A stretch of 64,000 bases of DNA from an uncultured Prevotella sp. (GCA_944320305.1 CALUGW010000004.1:85398-149397); one strand, 5' to 3'. Positions 24,367 to 32,928 are shown, counted from the stretch's first letter. The notes: a model not told the origin generated them from the sequence alone. Numbers and translations are program-made.

Positions 24367-25557
24367 AACGTCTCTCCCCATGACATTGGCCGGAGCGCGG
24401 CCCGCGTCAAGCTCGGCCTTCATAAAGTCCATGTAGGGCGCCACGTGGGCGAAGTAGCGGGCGTAGCCCCGGCAGAGGTGGTTGAGACCCGGATTGCCGT
24501 AGCGGTCGCGGTCGAAGCGGTTGCGGGGGCACTCGCCGTTGCAGGCGAACAGCCAGCGGCACTCGCGGCACTGCCTCGGCAGGGCGGTGCGCTTGGCCAT
24601 GGCGAAGGCCGCCTGGCGGGGGCTGAACATCATCGCGGCCATAGGCTGCCGGCCGATGTTGCCCAGGCGGTAGGCCGGAAAGACGAAGTGGTCGCAACTG
24701 TAGAGGTCGCCGTTGTGCTCCATGGCAGGCGCCTGGCCGCACGTGGGCGCGAGCGAGCAGACGCCCGGCGGCTCGCCCGCCCAGTTGGCCAGCGTGGCGT
24801 CGAACAGCTCCACGAACACCTCGCCCACGTCGCTCCTGACCCACTCGTCGAACACGCCGCAGGCAAACGCGCCCCAGGCGTCGGGGCTGACGGACCACGG
24901 CGTGAGTGCGCCGCCCGCCTCGCCGCCCGCCAAAAGCCGCCCCGAGCCGTCGGCGGCAGTGCGCTCCACCACGGGCGTGAACTGCAGATAGCGGCAGCCT
25001 ATGGACTTGAAAAAGCGGTAGAACTCGGCCGGGCTGCCGGCGTTCAGGCTGTTGACGGTGGCCATGGCGTTCCACTGCACGCCGTGGCGGGTGAGCAACC
25101 CGATGCCGCGCATCACGCTGTCGAACGAGCCGCAGCGCATCTGGTCGTGCTGTGGGCGCGGCCCGTCGATGCTTATGCCCACGAGGAAGCCCTCGTCGCG
25201 GAAGAAGCGGCACCACTCGTCGGTGATGAGCGTGCCGTTGGTCTGCACGCAGTTGTCGATGCGGCGGCCCCGGCCGTAGCGCCGCTGCAGCTCCAGTGCG
25301 CGGCGGTAGAAGGCCAGGGGGCGCAGCAGCGGCTCGCCGCCGTGCCACGTGAAGAGCACCTGTGGCGTGGGCTGCGCCTCTATATACTGGCGGACGAACA
25401 GCTCGAGCATGGCGTCGTCCATCTCTTCGGGACGGCCGCCGGAGCCGGGCGCGGCCTTTTCAAGATAATAACAGTAGGCGCAGCGCAGGTTGCAGCGCGC
25501 CCCGGCGGGCTTCGCCATGGCGTAGAAGGGGAACGGACGGATGGTGCTGGTTGTCAT
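24343..25557 (-). CDS. Radical SAM/SPASM protein, anaerobic sulfatase-maturase family
   Basis: The 404-residue protein has the radical SAM motif CNLRCAYC (Cys22, 26, 29), FTWHGGEPLL, and a C-terminal SPASM domain with CGQAPAMEHNGDLYSCDHF and CRECRWLFACNGECP. Enzymes of this family oxidise an active-site Cys or Ser of sulfatases to formylglycine; relatives modify other peptides. No sulfatase is present in the window, so the substrate is elsewhere or different. The gene follows an HhH protein after 3 bases. Its last residues and stop are made from AT-rich repeat sequence. Confidence 0.9.
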   Translation of the reverse strand: MTTSTIRPFPFYAMAKPAGARCNLRCAYCYYLEKAAPGSGGRPEEMDDAMLELFVRQYIEAQPTPQVLFTWHGGEPLLRPLAFYRRALELQRRYGRGRRIDNCVQTNGTLITDEWCRFFRDEGFLVGISIDGPRPQHDQMRCGSFDSVMRGIGLLTRHGVQWNAMATVNSLNAGSPAEFYRFFKSIGCRYLQFTPVVERTAADGSGRLLAGGEAGGALTPWSVSPDAWGAFACGVFDEWVRSDVGEVFVELFDATLANWAGEPPGVCSLAPTCGQAPAMEHNGDLYSCDHFVFPAYRLGNIGRQPMAAMMFSPRQAAFAMAKRTALPRQCRECRWLFACNGECPRNRFDRDRYGNPGLNHLCRGYARYFAHVAPYMDFMKAELDAGRAPANVMGRDVKELRVEN

Positions 25558-25560
25558 AAG

Positions 25561-26451
25561 TCAGAATTCAACGTAGGGTTCAAGACGGCTGACAGCCTCA
25601 GGCGTGAAGTCGCGGCTGAGCCTCAGGTCGGCCAGTCCGGCCAGCGGTCCGTGCTGCCGGCGGTAGTCAATGATGGCCTTGGCCTGGTAGAAGCTGATGT
25701 AGGGGTGCCGCCTGAGCTGCGCGAGCGACAGCCGGTTGAGATTCATCTTGCGCGTGCGGGGGTTGGCGATGGTGAAGTAAGCCTTGGCCTCCGGCGGGAA
25801 TCCCTCTATCTCGTCGAGCTGGTCAACGCTCACGAAGCCGCCCAGGCGGCTGCCGTAGCGCAGGATCTGCGCGGCGTAGTAGCGGCCGATGCCCGGCACG
25901 CGCGTCAGCGCGGCACTGTCGGCGGTGTTCAGCACGATGCGCTCGCCCGCCCTCAGCTTGGCCGGGCGGCGCAGAGTGTCGCGCCCGGCGGGGCGACAGG
26001 CCACGGCCTCGGCGGCAGGACGGAAGTCGGCGCCGATGCGGATGTAGGGCCTGAGGCGGCGGTACTGTCCGGCGGTGAGCCCGTAGAGACGGGCGAAATC
26101 CTCCGGGCGGCTGTACACTCCGCCCCGCACCCGGTACTTGTAGATGTTGCGCACCTGCCACGGCTGCAGCCCGAGGCGCAGCAGGGCGGTGCTGTCGGCC
26201 GTGTTGGGGTCGAAGGGGAACAGTTCCGGGCGGCGCACCTCCACGGCATAGGTGTATGTCTTCTCCACAGAGCGGGGAGCGCTCCGGGCTTCCGCCCGCG
26301 CCACGCTGTCAGGCGGCGCGGCCTCGCCGGCAGCCCCGCCGCCCCCGTCCACGGCCACCATAAGAGCCGCCGCGCCTACGGCCACGGCCAGCAGCGCGAG
26401 CGCGGCCCTGCGGTCTGACCGCCGGTAGTGGAAGTTGTCACGGTGCGGCAT
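25561..26451 (-). CDS. Helix-hairpin-helix (ComEA-like) protein with N-terminal membrane segment
   Basis: The 296-residue protein has one N-terminal transmembrane segment (about 16-34), a Pro/Ala linker, and then three ComEA-type HhH repeats. These are FDPNTADSTALLRLGLQPWQ, LNTADSAALTRVPGIGRYYA and MNLNRLSLAQLRRHPYISFY. Such repeats bind DNA backbone, and in ComEA they capture incoming DNA in the periplasm. The topology suggests an inner-membrane-anchored periplasmic DNA-binding protein. It is between a transporter gene (30 bases upstream) and the radical SAM gene, with no clear functional link. Confidence 0.85.
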   Translation of the reverse strand: MPHRDNFHYRRSDRRAALALLAVAVGAAALMVAVDGGGGAAGEAAPPDSVARAEARSAPRSVEKTYTYAVEVRRPELFPFDPNTADSTALLRLGLQPWQVRNIYKYRVRGGVYSRPEDFARLYGLTAGQYRRLRPYIRIGADFRPAAEAVACRPAGRDTLRRPAKLRAGERIVLNTADSAALTRVPGIGRYYAAQILRYGSRLGGFVSVDQLDEIEGFPPEAKAYFTIANPRTRKMNLNRLSLAQLRRHPYISFYQAKAIIDYRRQHGPLAGLADLRLSRDFTPEAVSRLEPYVEF

Positions 26452-26481
26452 GGCATGAATGGTTTTAAGTCAGGGCCGCCC

Positions 26482-27846
26482 TCAGATCGCGCCTATCTGG
26501 TTGAGGAATATCAGCGCGATGCCCAGCGGGCACACATACTTCACCGCGAAGACAAACAGGTGGAGCCAGCGGCCGCGCAGGGTGCCGCGGTTGGTGAACT
26601 CCTCGCGCACGATCTTGTGGGGCAGATACCAGCCCACGAGCAGGCAGATGAGGAATCCGCCGAAGGGCATGAGCACCTGGCCGGTGACGAAGTCGCACAG
26701 GCTGAACAGCGTCATGCCGAAGAGCCGCAGGCCGCCGGCGCCTGTGAGCGACAGCGAGCAGAGCGCGCCGAGCACTATTCCTGCTGCGGTGACGATGGCG
26801 GCGGCGCGCTTGCGCGTGATGTGCAGCTCCTCGTGAAGGAACGCCGTGCTCACCTCGTGGAGCGAGATGAGCGACGTCAGCGCGGCCAGCGTGAGCAGGA
26901 TGTAGAACAGGATGGCCACCACGTAGCCCAGGGCGGGGGCGAAGCTGAAGGCGTCGCGGAAGACGTTGGGCAGCGTTATGAAGATGAGCGAGGGGCCGCT
27001 GTCGGGCTTTATGCCCACGGAAAAGGCCGCCGGAAAAATCATAAGGCCCGAGAGCACGGCCACAAGTATCACGATCACGCCGATCTGCATGGCCGAAGTG
27101 CCCAGCCGCGTCTGCCTGCTGAAATAGGAGGCGTAGGTGCACATGCAGCCCATTCCGATGCTCAGCGAGTAGAACGCCTGGCCCAGCGCGCTGAGGAACA
27201 CTCCGCCGTCAACCTTGCTGAAGTCGGGCTTGAAGAGGAACTCCACGCCGCTCCACGCGCCGGGCAGGCAGCACGAGGCCACGACAATGACCAGCAGCAG
27301 GACGAACAGGGCGGGCATCATCAGCTTCGAGGCCCGCTCAATGCCGTCGCGCACGCCGTGGACAATCACCCAGTGGGTGGCCAGGAAGACCAGAACCATC
27401 CACACCACCGGCTTGACGGGGTCGCTCTCGAAGTCGGCAAAATATAGGCTGGTCTGCTCTGGGGTGGCGCCGGCGAAGTGGCCTGCCGCCGAGGCGTAGA
27501 TGTACTCGACGCACCAGCCCGACACCACGGCGTAGTAGCCGGTGATGAGCAGGCCCGTGACCACGCCCATGTAGCCCACAAGGCCCAGCGGCGTGCGCCC
27601 GCCCAGGCTGCGGAAGGCCCGCGCCGCGTTGGCCTGGGCGCGCCTGCCCACAATGAACTCGGCCACCATGCAGGGCATGCCGAGCAGCAGCACGCAGCCG
27701 ATATAGACCAGCATGAAGGCCGCGCCGCCGTTCTCGCCCGCCAGATAGGGGAAGCGCCACACGTTGCCCAGGCCCACGGCAGAGCCCGCCGTGGCGAGAA
27801 TCACGCCCAGCTTGCTGCCGAATTTCGCTCTTTCCAATTGTGCCAT
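26482..27846 (-). CDS. Sodium-dependent transporter, NSS/SNF family
   Basis: The 454-residue membrane protein begins with the family signature FGSKLGVILATAGSAVGLGNVWRFP, split here as GSAVGLGNVWRFPYL in TM1 with the unwound ion- and substrate-binding segment. It has about 11-12 hydrophobic segments. LeuT-like transporters import amino acids or similar solutes with Na+; the substrate cannot be assigned. It is the first gene of a minus-strand unit with the HhH and radical SAM genes. Its promoter overlaps that of the divergent VanZ-like gene. Confidence 0.93.
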   Translation of the reverse strand: MAQLERAKFGSKLGVILATAGSAVGLGNVWRFPYLAGENGGAAFMLVYIGCVLLLGMPCMVAEFIVGRRAQANAARAFRSLGGRTPLGLVGYMGVVTGLLITGYYAVVSGWCVEYIYASAAGHFAGATPEQTSLYFADFESDPVKPVVWMVLVFLATHWVIVHGVRDGIERASKLMMPALFVLLLVIVVASCCLPGAWSGVEFLFKPDFSKVDGGVFLSALGQAFYSLSIGMGCMCTYASYFSRQTRLGTSAMQIGVIVILVAVLSGLMIFPAAFSVGIKPDSGPSLIFITLPNVFRDAFSFAPALGYVVAILFYILLTLAALTSLISLHEVSTAFLHEELHITRKRAAAIVTAAGIVLGALCSLSLTGAGGLRLFGMTLFSLCDFVTGQVLMPFGGFLICLLVGWYLPHKIVREEFTNRGTLRGRWLHLFVFAVKYVCPLGIALIFLNQIGAI

Positions 27847-27874
27847 AAATATCTTTTTAATGTGTTTACGGTTG

Positions 27875-27882
27875 CAAAATTA
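27875..27882 (-). promoter_or_regulatory. Promoter box for the transporter operon
   Basis: On the minus strand this reads TAATTTTG, 28 bases before the transporter start. It forms one half of the perfect inverted repeat TGCAAAATTA...TAATTTTGCA together with the plus-strand promoter 20 bases away. Confidence 0.75.
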
Positions 27883-27894
27883 CAGAAAAATAAC

Positions 27895-27902
27895 TAATTT
27901 TG
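27895..27902 (+). promoter_or_regulatory. Promoter box for the VanZ-like gene
   Basis: TAATTTTG ends eight bases before the ATG at 27911. GTTG at 27871-27874 sits 20 bases upstream as a possible -33 element, inside the opposing promoter. Polymerase binding to the two divergent promoters should be mutually exclusive. Confidence 0.75.
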
Positions 27903-27910
27903 CAGCTTGA

Positions 27911-28333
27911 ATGGAAGTCAATATGCGTTATTTCTGCCGATTGATAAGAAAATATCCCCTGTCGGCGGCACTGTTTCTGGTCATCTGGTACCTGTCGTTC
28001 TTCACGCCGCCCCACACTCCGCTCGACAACGTGAGGTTCATAGACAAGTGGGTGCACGTGGCGATGTACGGCGGAACGTGCGCCGTTCTCTGGGCCGAGC
28101 ACCTGCTGCGCAACGGCCACAAGTCCATCGGCCCGAGGGCGCTTGCGCTCGGCTGGGCCGCGCCGGTGGCCATGAGCGGGGCCATCGAGCTGCTTCAGGC
28201 CTATTGCACCGGCGGCCGCCGCAGCGGCGACTGGCTCGACTTGGCCGCCAACGCCACGGGAGTCACCCTGGCCCTTGCCCTTGGCTGGGGCGCCGCTCGG
28301 CTTCGCTCCAGAGGCGGTAGGGGCGCTTTGTGA
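27911..28333 (+). CDS. VanZ-like small membrane protein
   Basis: The 140-residue protein has three to four hydrophobic segments, starting YPLSAALFLVIWYLSFFTPP, with the VanZ-type motifs DKWVHVAMYGG and AIELLQAYCTGGRRSGDWLDLAANATG. VanZ relatives are membrane proteins of uncertain role, first known from teicoplanin resistance. An ATG at 27923 is an alternative start that would give a 15-base leader. Its 3' end overlaps the convergent CYTH gene by 71 bases, which is unusual for two otherwise ordinary genes. Confidence 0.82.
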   Translation: MEVNMRYFCRLIRKYPLSAALFLVIWYLSFFTPPHTPLDNVRFIDKWVHVAMYGGTCAVLWAEHLLRNGHKSIGPRALALGWAAPVAMSGAIELLQAYCTGGRRSGDWLDLAANATGVTLALALGWGAARLRSRGGRGAL

Positions 28334-28778
28334 GGCAGGAGTTGTAGTAGCGGTGCTCGCCGGTGACCTCGACGCCCAGGAAGTCGGGCCGCTCGAACGG
28401 CTCGCCGGGGCTTCCCAGCTCCACCTCGGCCACCACAAGCCCCTCGTTCTCGCCGTGGAACTCGTCAACCTCGAACGTGTGGCGCCCGGCCGGCACGAGC
28501 CAGCGGGTCTTGTCTATAGCCCCCGGCTCGCACAGGCGGAACAGCTGCTCGGCCTCGCCGGCGGTTATCTCCTTCTCGAACTCGTAGCGGCTCAGGCCGC
28601 CGTCGGCGCTCGGCCCCTTGATGGTGAGGTAGCCGCGGGAGCCGCGCAGGCGGACACGAACGGTCCGTCCGTGCCCGCTGCAGATGTAGCCCTGCCTGAT
28701 GCGGCTGCTGCCCGAGGCCATCCGTTTGTAGCTCTCGCCCCTGACGAGGAACTTGCGCTCAATCTCCAGTCCGCTCAT
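28263..28778 (-). CDS. CYTH-domain triphosphate hydrolase
   Basis: The 171-residue protein starts with LEIERKFLV (the ExExK metal/phosphate motif) and has alternating Arg/Lys- and Glu-rich strands (VRVRLRGSRGYLTIKG, VAEVELG), as in the tunnel fold. CYTH enzymes hydrolyse triphosphates such as thiamine triphosphate or inorganic tripolyphosphate; adenylate cyclase activity is much less likely. The C-terminal ~20 residues (RRPSQGQGPG) lie in the overlap with the convergent VanZ-like gene and look unconserved. It is preceded by a small membrane-protein gene and prfB. Confidence 0.9.
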   Translation of the reverse strand: MSGLEIERKFLVRGESYKRMASGSSRIRQGYICSGHGRTVRVRLRGSRGYLTIKGPSADGGLSRYEFEKEITAGEAEQLFRLCEPGAIDKTRWLVPAGRHTFEVDEFHGENEGLVVAEVELGSPGEPFERPDFLGVEVTGEHRYYNSCLTKRPYRLWSEAERRPSQGQGPG

Positions 28779-28787
28779 CGCCCCCGC

Positions 28788-28931
28788 CTACTGCACTATG
28801 CTGAACGTGTAGGCGATGTAGCACACCGCGAGCAGCACGAGCACGATGAATATCCAGTTGACTATCTTGCGTCCTTTCTTCTCTTGCTGCGCCTCATAAG
28901 CCGCGCGGCGGGCTTTTCCTTTGTCACTCAT
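28788..28931 (-). CDS. 47-residue single-span membrane protein
   Basis: Translation gives a charged N-terminus (MSDKGKARRAAYEAQQEKK) followed by one hydrophobic helix (WIFIVLVLLAVCYIAYTF) and a short tail. The gene lies 44 bases after prfB and 9 bases before the CYTH gene on the same strand, so the three are likely one transcript. The positive-in pattern suggests an N-in inner-membrane protein. The function is unknown. The good codon pattern and position make it credible despite its size. Confidence 0.75.
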   Translation of the reverse strand: MSDKGKARRAAYEAQQEKKGRKIVNWIFIVLVLLAVCYIAYTFSIVQ

Positions 28932-28975
28932 AATGTTATGTTTTTAGTCTTGGTTCATGCTTGCCTTGCTGCGGC

Positions 28976-30097
28976 TCAGGCCTCGTCGTTCACGGGGAAC
29001 TCCATCAGATAGGCCTTGATGAAGCCGTCGATCTTGCCGTCCATCACCCCGTCGACGTCGGTGGTCTGGTAGTTAGTGCGGTGGTCCTTGACGCGGCGGT
29101 CGTCGAACACGTAGCTGCGTATCTGGCTTCCCCACTCTATCTTCTTCTTGCCGGCCTCGATCTTGGCCTGCGCCTCAAGCCTTTTCTTCATCGCGCGGTC
29201 GTAGAGCTGCGACTTCAGGAGGCGCATGGCGTTGTTGCGGTTCTCCAGCTGCTTGCGGCTCTCGGTGTTCTCGATGAGGATTTCCTCCTCCTCCCCGGTG
29301 TCGGGATCGACGTACTGGTAGCGCAGGCGCACGCCCGTCTCCACCTTGTTGACGTTCTGTCCGCCGGCGCCTCCGCTGCGGAAGAGGTCCCAGCTGACGC
29401 GCGCCGGGTCAACATAGACCTCGATGGTGTCGTCGACGAGCGGCGTGACGAACACGCTGGCGAAGCTCGTCATGCGCTTGCCCTGGGCGTTGAACGGCGA
29501 GACGCGCACCAGGCGGTGCACCCCGTTCTCGCTCTTGAGGTAGCCGTAGGCATACTCTCCGCCCTCAATCTCCATGGTGACGCTCTTTATTCCGGCCTCG
29601 TCACCGTCCTGAAGGTTGCTCACCGTGACCTTGTGACCGTGGGCCTCGGCCCACCGCATATACATGCGCATGAGCATCTGCGCCCAGTCCTGGCTCTCGG
29701 TGCCGCCCGCGCCGCTGTTTATCTTCATCACGCAGTCCATGGGGTCTTCCTTCTGGCGGAGCATGTTCTTCAGCTCGAGGTCCTCTATGGCCTTTATGGC
29801 CAGGGCGTAGTCGGCGTCGACCTCCTCCTCGGTGACCATGTCGTCCTTGTGGAAGTCGAACGCCAGCTGCAGCTCGTCGGCGCGTGTGCGCACCTCGGCG
29901 TAGCCGTCGATCCAGCGCTTGATGCCCTTGACCTTCTTCATCTGCTCCTCGGCCCGCTTGGGGTCGTCCCAGAAGTCGGGGGCCTGCGTGCGCAGGTTCT
30001 CCTCCTCGTATTCTATTTTTTTCTTGTCTATCTCCAGATAATGGTTCAGCGCATCGGCGCGCTCCATGACGTCTTTGAGTTGTTCTGCTGTAATCAT
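28976..30097 (-). CDS. prfB: Peptide chain release factor 2
   Basis: RF2 recognises UAA and UGA and triggers peptide release. The 373-residue protein has the SPF codon-recognition tripeptide in VRVSPFNAQG (about residue 200) and the catalytic GGQ in SGGAGGQNVN (about 246), the target of PrmC. No in-frame UGA or TATCTTTGAC slippery site is seen around codon 25; the sequence reads straight through TATCTGGAGATAGAC. The usual autoregulatory frameshift is therefore absent. AT-rich repeats fill the 160 bases upstream. Confidence 0.96.
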   Translation of the reverse strand: MITAEQLKDVMERADALNHYLEIDKKKIEYEEENLRTQAPDFWDDPKRAEEQMKKVKGIKRWIDGYAEVRTRADELQLAFDFHKDDMVTEEEVDADYALAIKAIEDLELKNMLRQKEDPMDCVMKINSGAGGTESQDWAQMLMRMYMRWAEAHGHKVTVSNLQDGDEAGIKSVTMEIEGGEYAYGYLKSENGVHRLVRVSPFNAQGKRMTSFASVFVTPLVDDTIEVYVDPARVSWDLFRSGGAGGQNVNKVETGVRLRYQYVDPDTGEEEEILIENTESRKQLENRNNAMRLLKSQLYDRAMKKRLEAQAKIEAGKKKIEWGSQIRSYVFDDRRVKDHRTNYQTTDVDGVMDGKIDGFIKAYLMEFPVNDEA

Positions 30098-30100
30098 ATA

Positions 30101-30263
30101 TTTAATTTTGAGTTTTGAGTTTTGAATTTTGAGTTGTCGCGTCGCGGTTTTGGGCCAAGCAATTCAAAATTGAATACCTCCTGATCGCCGCAGGCGACAA
30201 TTCTTAATTCCAAAATTCTAACTCGTAATTCGTAATTCCTAACTCGTAATTCGTAATTCCTAA
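30101..30263. repeat. AT-rich GAGTTTT / GTAATTC repeats between prfB and the ligase
   Basis: Units near TTTTGAGTTTTGAG (30107-30135) and TAATTCGTAATTCCTAACTCG (30202-30266) are repeated several times. On the minus strand the second block supplies the TAG stop of the upstream acyl-CoA ligase. No promoter matching the Bacteroidetes consensus stands out for prfB. Confidence 0.75.
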
Positions 30264-32071
30264 CTCTCCTCGTACATCAGGTCTATCTCGGCCTTGTAGT
30301 TCTCGTTGATGACGCGGCGCTTCAGCTTCAGCGTGTTGGTCAGCTCGCCGCGCTCCATGCTGAAGTGGTGCGGCAGCAGCGTTATGCGCTTCACCTGCTC
30401 ATAGTGGGCGAGCTGCTGCTGCAGCGTGTTGATGCGCTCCATCATCATCCGGCGCACCCGGGCGTCGGCGCAGAGGTCCTCGCGCGTCTTGAACGGGATG
30501 CCGTTGGCGCGGGCGAACTCCTCTACGAGGCGGTACTCGGGGATGATCAGCGCCGAGACGAACTTGCGCTCGTCGGCGATGACGGCTATCTGGTCTATGA
30601 ACTTGTCCACGAGCAGCCTCGACTCTATGGCCTGCGGGGCTATGTACTTGCCGTTGGAGGTCTTGTAGAGGTCCTTGATGCGCTCCGTGAGGAACAGCTC
30701 GCCGTCCTTCATGTAGCCCGCGTCGCCTGTACGGAAGTAACCGTCGGCGGTGAAAGCCTCGGCCGTCAGGTCGGGCCGGTTGTAGTAGCCGCGTGTTATC
30801 GTTGGCCCCTTGAGCAGTATCTCGCCCCCGTCGCTGACCCTGACGTCGAGCCCGTCGATGGGCCTGCCCACAGAGCCGATGGTGAAAGGCTCGCCCAGAC
30901 GGTCGCACGACACGGTGGCGAGGCTCTCCGTGAGGCCGTAGCCCACGATCATGTTCAGCCCGATGGAGTGGACGAACTCCTCGACAAACTCCGACACGGT
31001 GGCCCCCGCCGTGGGGAATATGTTGGGGCGCTCCAGCCCCAGCTCCCTGCGCACGAGGCTGAACACGGTGTTGTTCATCATCTCGTACTCCATGCGCAGC
31101 TTCAGCGGCGGGCGCAGCCCGCGGCTCAGGTAGTCTATGTTGTGGCGGCGGCCCACGGCCAGCGCCTGCCTGAAGAGCTTGCGCTTGACGGGGTTGGCGC
31201 GGTCAATCTCCTCCTGCACCCCGGCATACACCTTCTCCCAGAAGCGCGGCACGGCGCTCATGCTGGTGGGATGCGTCTGGCGCATCGACTCCTGCACCTC
31301 CAGCGGATAGGTGTTGATGATGAGGCGCGCGCCCTTCGACAGGCTCAGCAGCGTCCACCCCTTCTCGAAGATGTGGGCGTAGGGCAGGAAGTTCATCACC
31401 CTGTCGTCCTCGCCCACCGGCACGCAGCGGCCGTTGGCCTCGAGCGCGGCGTGATACTGTCCGTGCGTCAGGACGACGCCCTTGCTGTCGCCCGTGGTGC
31501 CGCTGGTGTAGAGAATGTTGGCCACATCGCCGAACGTGGCCCCGCCGGCGCGCTCGCGCAGCTCGGCGTCGCGCTCCCCGCCGGCCCCCATCCGCAGGAA
31601 GTCGTCGAAGTAGACGGCGTAGGGGTCGTGCGTGCTGATGCGCACGGTGCGGTCGAAGATGACTATGCGCTCCATCGTGGGGCAGAGGGCGAACACGCGG
31701 TGGGCCTTGTCATACTGCTCCTGCTCGCCCACGAAGAGCACGCGCATCTTCGTGTCGTTGATCATGAACTGTATCTGCTGCTCGCTGCTCGTGGCGTAGA
31801 AGGGGATGGTCACGGCCCTTATGCCCCACGCGCCGAAGTCGCAGCAGACGTACTGCTCGCAGTTCTGCGAGAAGACGCCCACGTTCTCCTGCACCCCGAC
31901 GCCCAGCTCCAGCAGCGCGCGCGACACCGCCCGCACCTCGTCTGACACTTGTCGCCATGATCGCGACTCCCATTTCTTGCTCCCGAACTTGCGGAAAATC
32001 AGTGCCTCGCGGTCGCCGTACCTTTCGGCCAGGTCGTGCATCAGCACCGACAGGTGGCTGTTTGTCTGCAT
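30260..32071 (-). CDS. Long-chain acyl-CoA ligase (AMP-binding)
   Basis: The 603-residue protein has the P-loop-like YTSGTTGDSKG (about 188-198), the VGYGLTES motif, the YFRTGDAGYM hinge region and a C-terminal lysine region (ERIKDLYKTSNGKYIAP). It matches FadD15-like long-chain acyl-CoA synthetases that activate fatty acids with ATP and CoA. In Bacteroidales, which lack most beta-oxidation, a role in recycling fatty acids into phospholipids or in lipid modification is more likely (inference). It is a single gene with its own consensus promoter and ends in AT-rich repeats. Confidence 0.92.
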   Translation of the reverse strand: MQTNSHLSVLMHDLAERYGDREALIFRKFGSKKWESRSWRQVSDEVRAVSRALLELGVGVQENVGVFSQNCEQYVCCDFGAWGIRAVTIPFYATSSEQQIQFMINDTKMRVLFVGEQEQYDKAHRVFALCPTMERIVIFDRTVRISTHDPYAVYFDDFLRMGAGGERDAELRERAGGATFGDVANILYTSGTTGDSKGVVLTHGQYHAALEANGRCVPVGEDDRVMNFLPYAHIFEKGWTLLSLSKGARLIINTYPLEVQESMRQTHPTSMSAVPRFWEKVYAGVQEEIDRANPVKRKLFRQALAVGRRHNIDYLSRGLRPPLKLRMEYEMMNNTVFSLVRRELGLERPNIFPTAGATVSEFVEEFVHSIGLNMIVGYGLTESLATVSCDRLGEPFTIGSVGRPIDGLDVRVSDGGEILLKGPTITRGYYNRPDLTAEAFTADGYFRTGDAGYMKDGELFLTERIKDLYKTSNGKYIAPQAIESRLLVDKFIDQIAVIADERKFVSALIIPEYRLVEEFARANGIPFKTREDLCADARVRRMMMERINTLQQQLAHYEQVKRITLLPHHFSMERGELTNTLKLKRRVINENYKAEIDLMYEES

Positions 32072-32159
32072 ATCTGTTGCTTTTGGTTCTCGCTGTCGGC
32101 GGGCGCCATGACGGCGGGCGGCTGTGGCCGGTGTCCGGTGTGGCGCGGCTTCTATAATG

Positions 32160-32190
32160 CAAAAATACTGAAATTATTGTAAAGGCCAAA
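32160..32190 (-). promoter_or_regulatory. Consensus promoter for the acyl-CoA ligase
   Basis: On the minus strand TTTG (32187-32190) lies 19 bases before TATTTTTG (32160-32167), a full match to the Bacteroidetes consensus. The transcript would start near 32153, about 80 bases before the ATG. Confidence 0.85.
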
Positions 32191-32308
32191 AACTTTCGCG
32201 CCTAAAATCACAAAAAACAGCCTCAACGCCCCGCCGGAGGCTGTCGGGAACGCGCCGCGCCGACACGTTAAGACTCTTTTGCAATAGTTAATTTTCCGGG
32301 GTTTTGCT

Positions 32309-32685
32309 CTCCCAAATTTCGCGTATTTGAAAATAATCTGCCATCGCCCGCAAATTCGCTGAATATGAGTGTGCAACTGTAACTTATTGGTCTAATTAGA
32401 CTTATTAGTCAAATTGGTCTAATTGTGCAGCTTTTTCAACCGCCAAAACAGCCCTTTTCAGCCCCCAAACGGCCTTTTCAGACCCTGCAAGAAGGGTCGT
32501 TTCGCACTCCGATACAGGCCATTTCGCACTCCAATATGGCCTATATCGCAACGCAATATGGGTCGTTTCACAAAAAAGGGCGGCGTTTCCGGCAAAACCA
32601 GAGGGCAAAAGCCGCCCCGAGATTTCTATTTCGGCGGAATTGGAAGTGTTAAATTCAAGGAGACGGGAGGCTGGAGACAGACAAC
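32309..32685. repeat. Copy B of the ~380-base non-coding element with 22-base array L3
   Basis: This copy is collinear with 23921-24301 over its whole length. It differs mainly in the central block, where TCTAATTAGAC/TTATTAGTC-type units replace CTTATAAG units, and in point changes. The 22-base units start at 32433, 32455, 32477, 32500, 32522, 32544 and 32566. The hairpin GGGCGGC...GCCGCCC is kept by compensating changes. The surrounding gap 32072-32928 otherwise holds two promoters and AT-rich repeats, and no gene. Confidence 0.85.
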
Positions 32686-32692
32686 AGACACG

Positions 32693-32845
32693 CGGAAATT
32701 AAGAATGAAGAGTTAAGAATGAAGAAAAATAGCTTTTGTGGCTGTCTTTCTTAACTCTTCATTCTTAATTGCTTCGTGGACGCGTGGCTGACGGCAGCCG
32801 CAGAAGTAATTCTTTTAATTTTCACTTTTTAATTTTTAATTGGAA
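32693..32845. repeat. AT-rich repeats and inverted AAGAATGAAGAGTTAAG sequence
   Basis: TTAAGAATGAAGAGTTAAGAATGAAG is followed about 30 bases later by its inverse, TTCTTAACTCTTCATTCTTAATT, so the block can form a long hairpin. A further TTTTAATTTTTAATT tract precedes the toxin-antitoxin promoter. Confidence 0.7.
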
Positions 32846-32854
32846 ATAAATCAT

Positions 32855-32862
32855 TATCTTTG
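32855..32862 (+). promoter_or_regulatory. Promoter box for the toxin-antitoxin pair
   Basis: TATCTTTG lies 66 bases before the antitoxin ATG. The -33 element is poorly defined within the AT-rich repeat. Confidence 0.7.
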
Positions 32863-32928
32863 CAGACGGAGACGGGGCGGACACGCCGCCCCGCCGCAAC
32901 CACAAGAAACCAAAACAAGAAAAACGCC

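Noticed and set aside
27478-27897. Plus-strand ORF opposite the NSS transporter
   Set aside because: It is antisense to a clear transporter and Ala/His-rich without domain features.
29990-30097. Programmed frameshift in prfB
   Set aside because: No in-frame UGA or slippery TATCTTTGAC is present; the frame is continuous.
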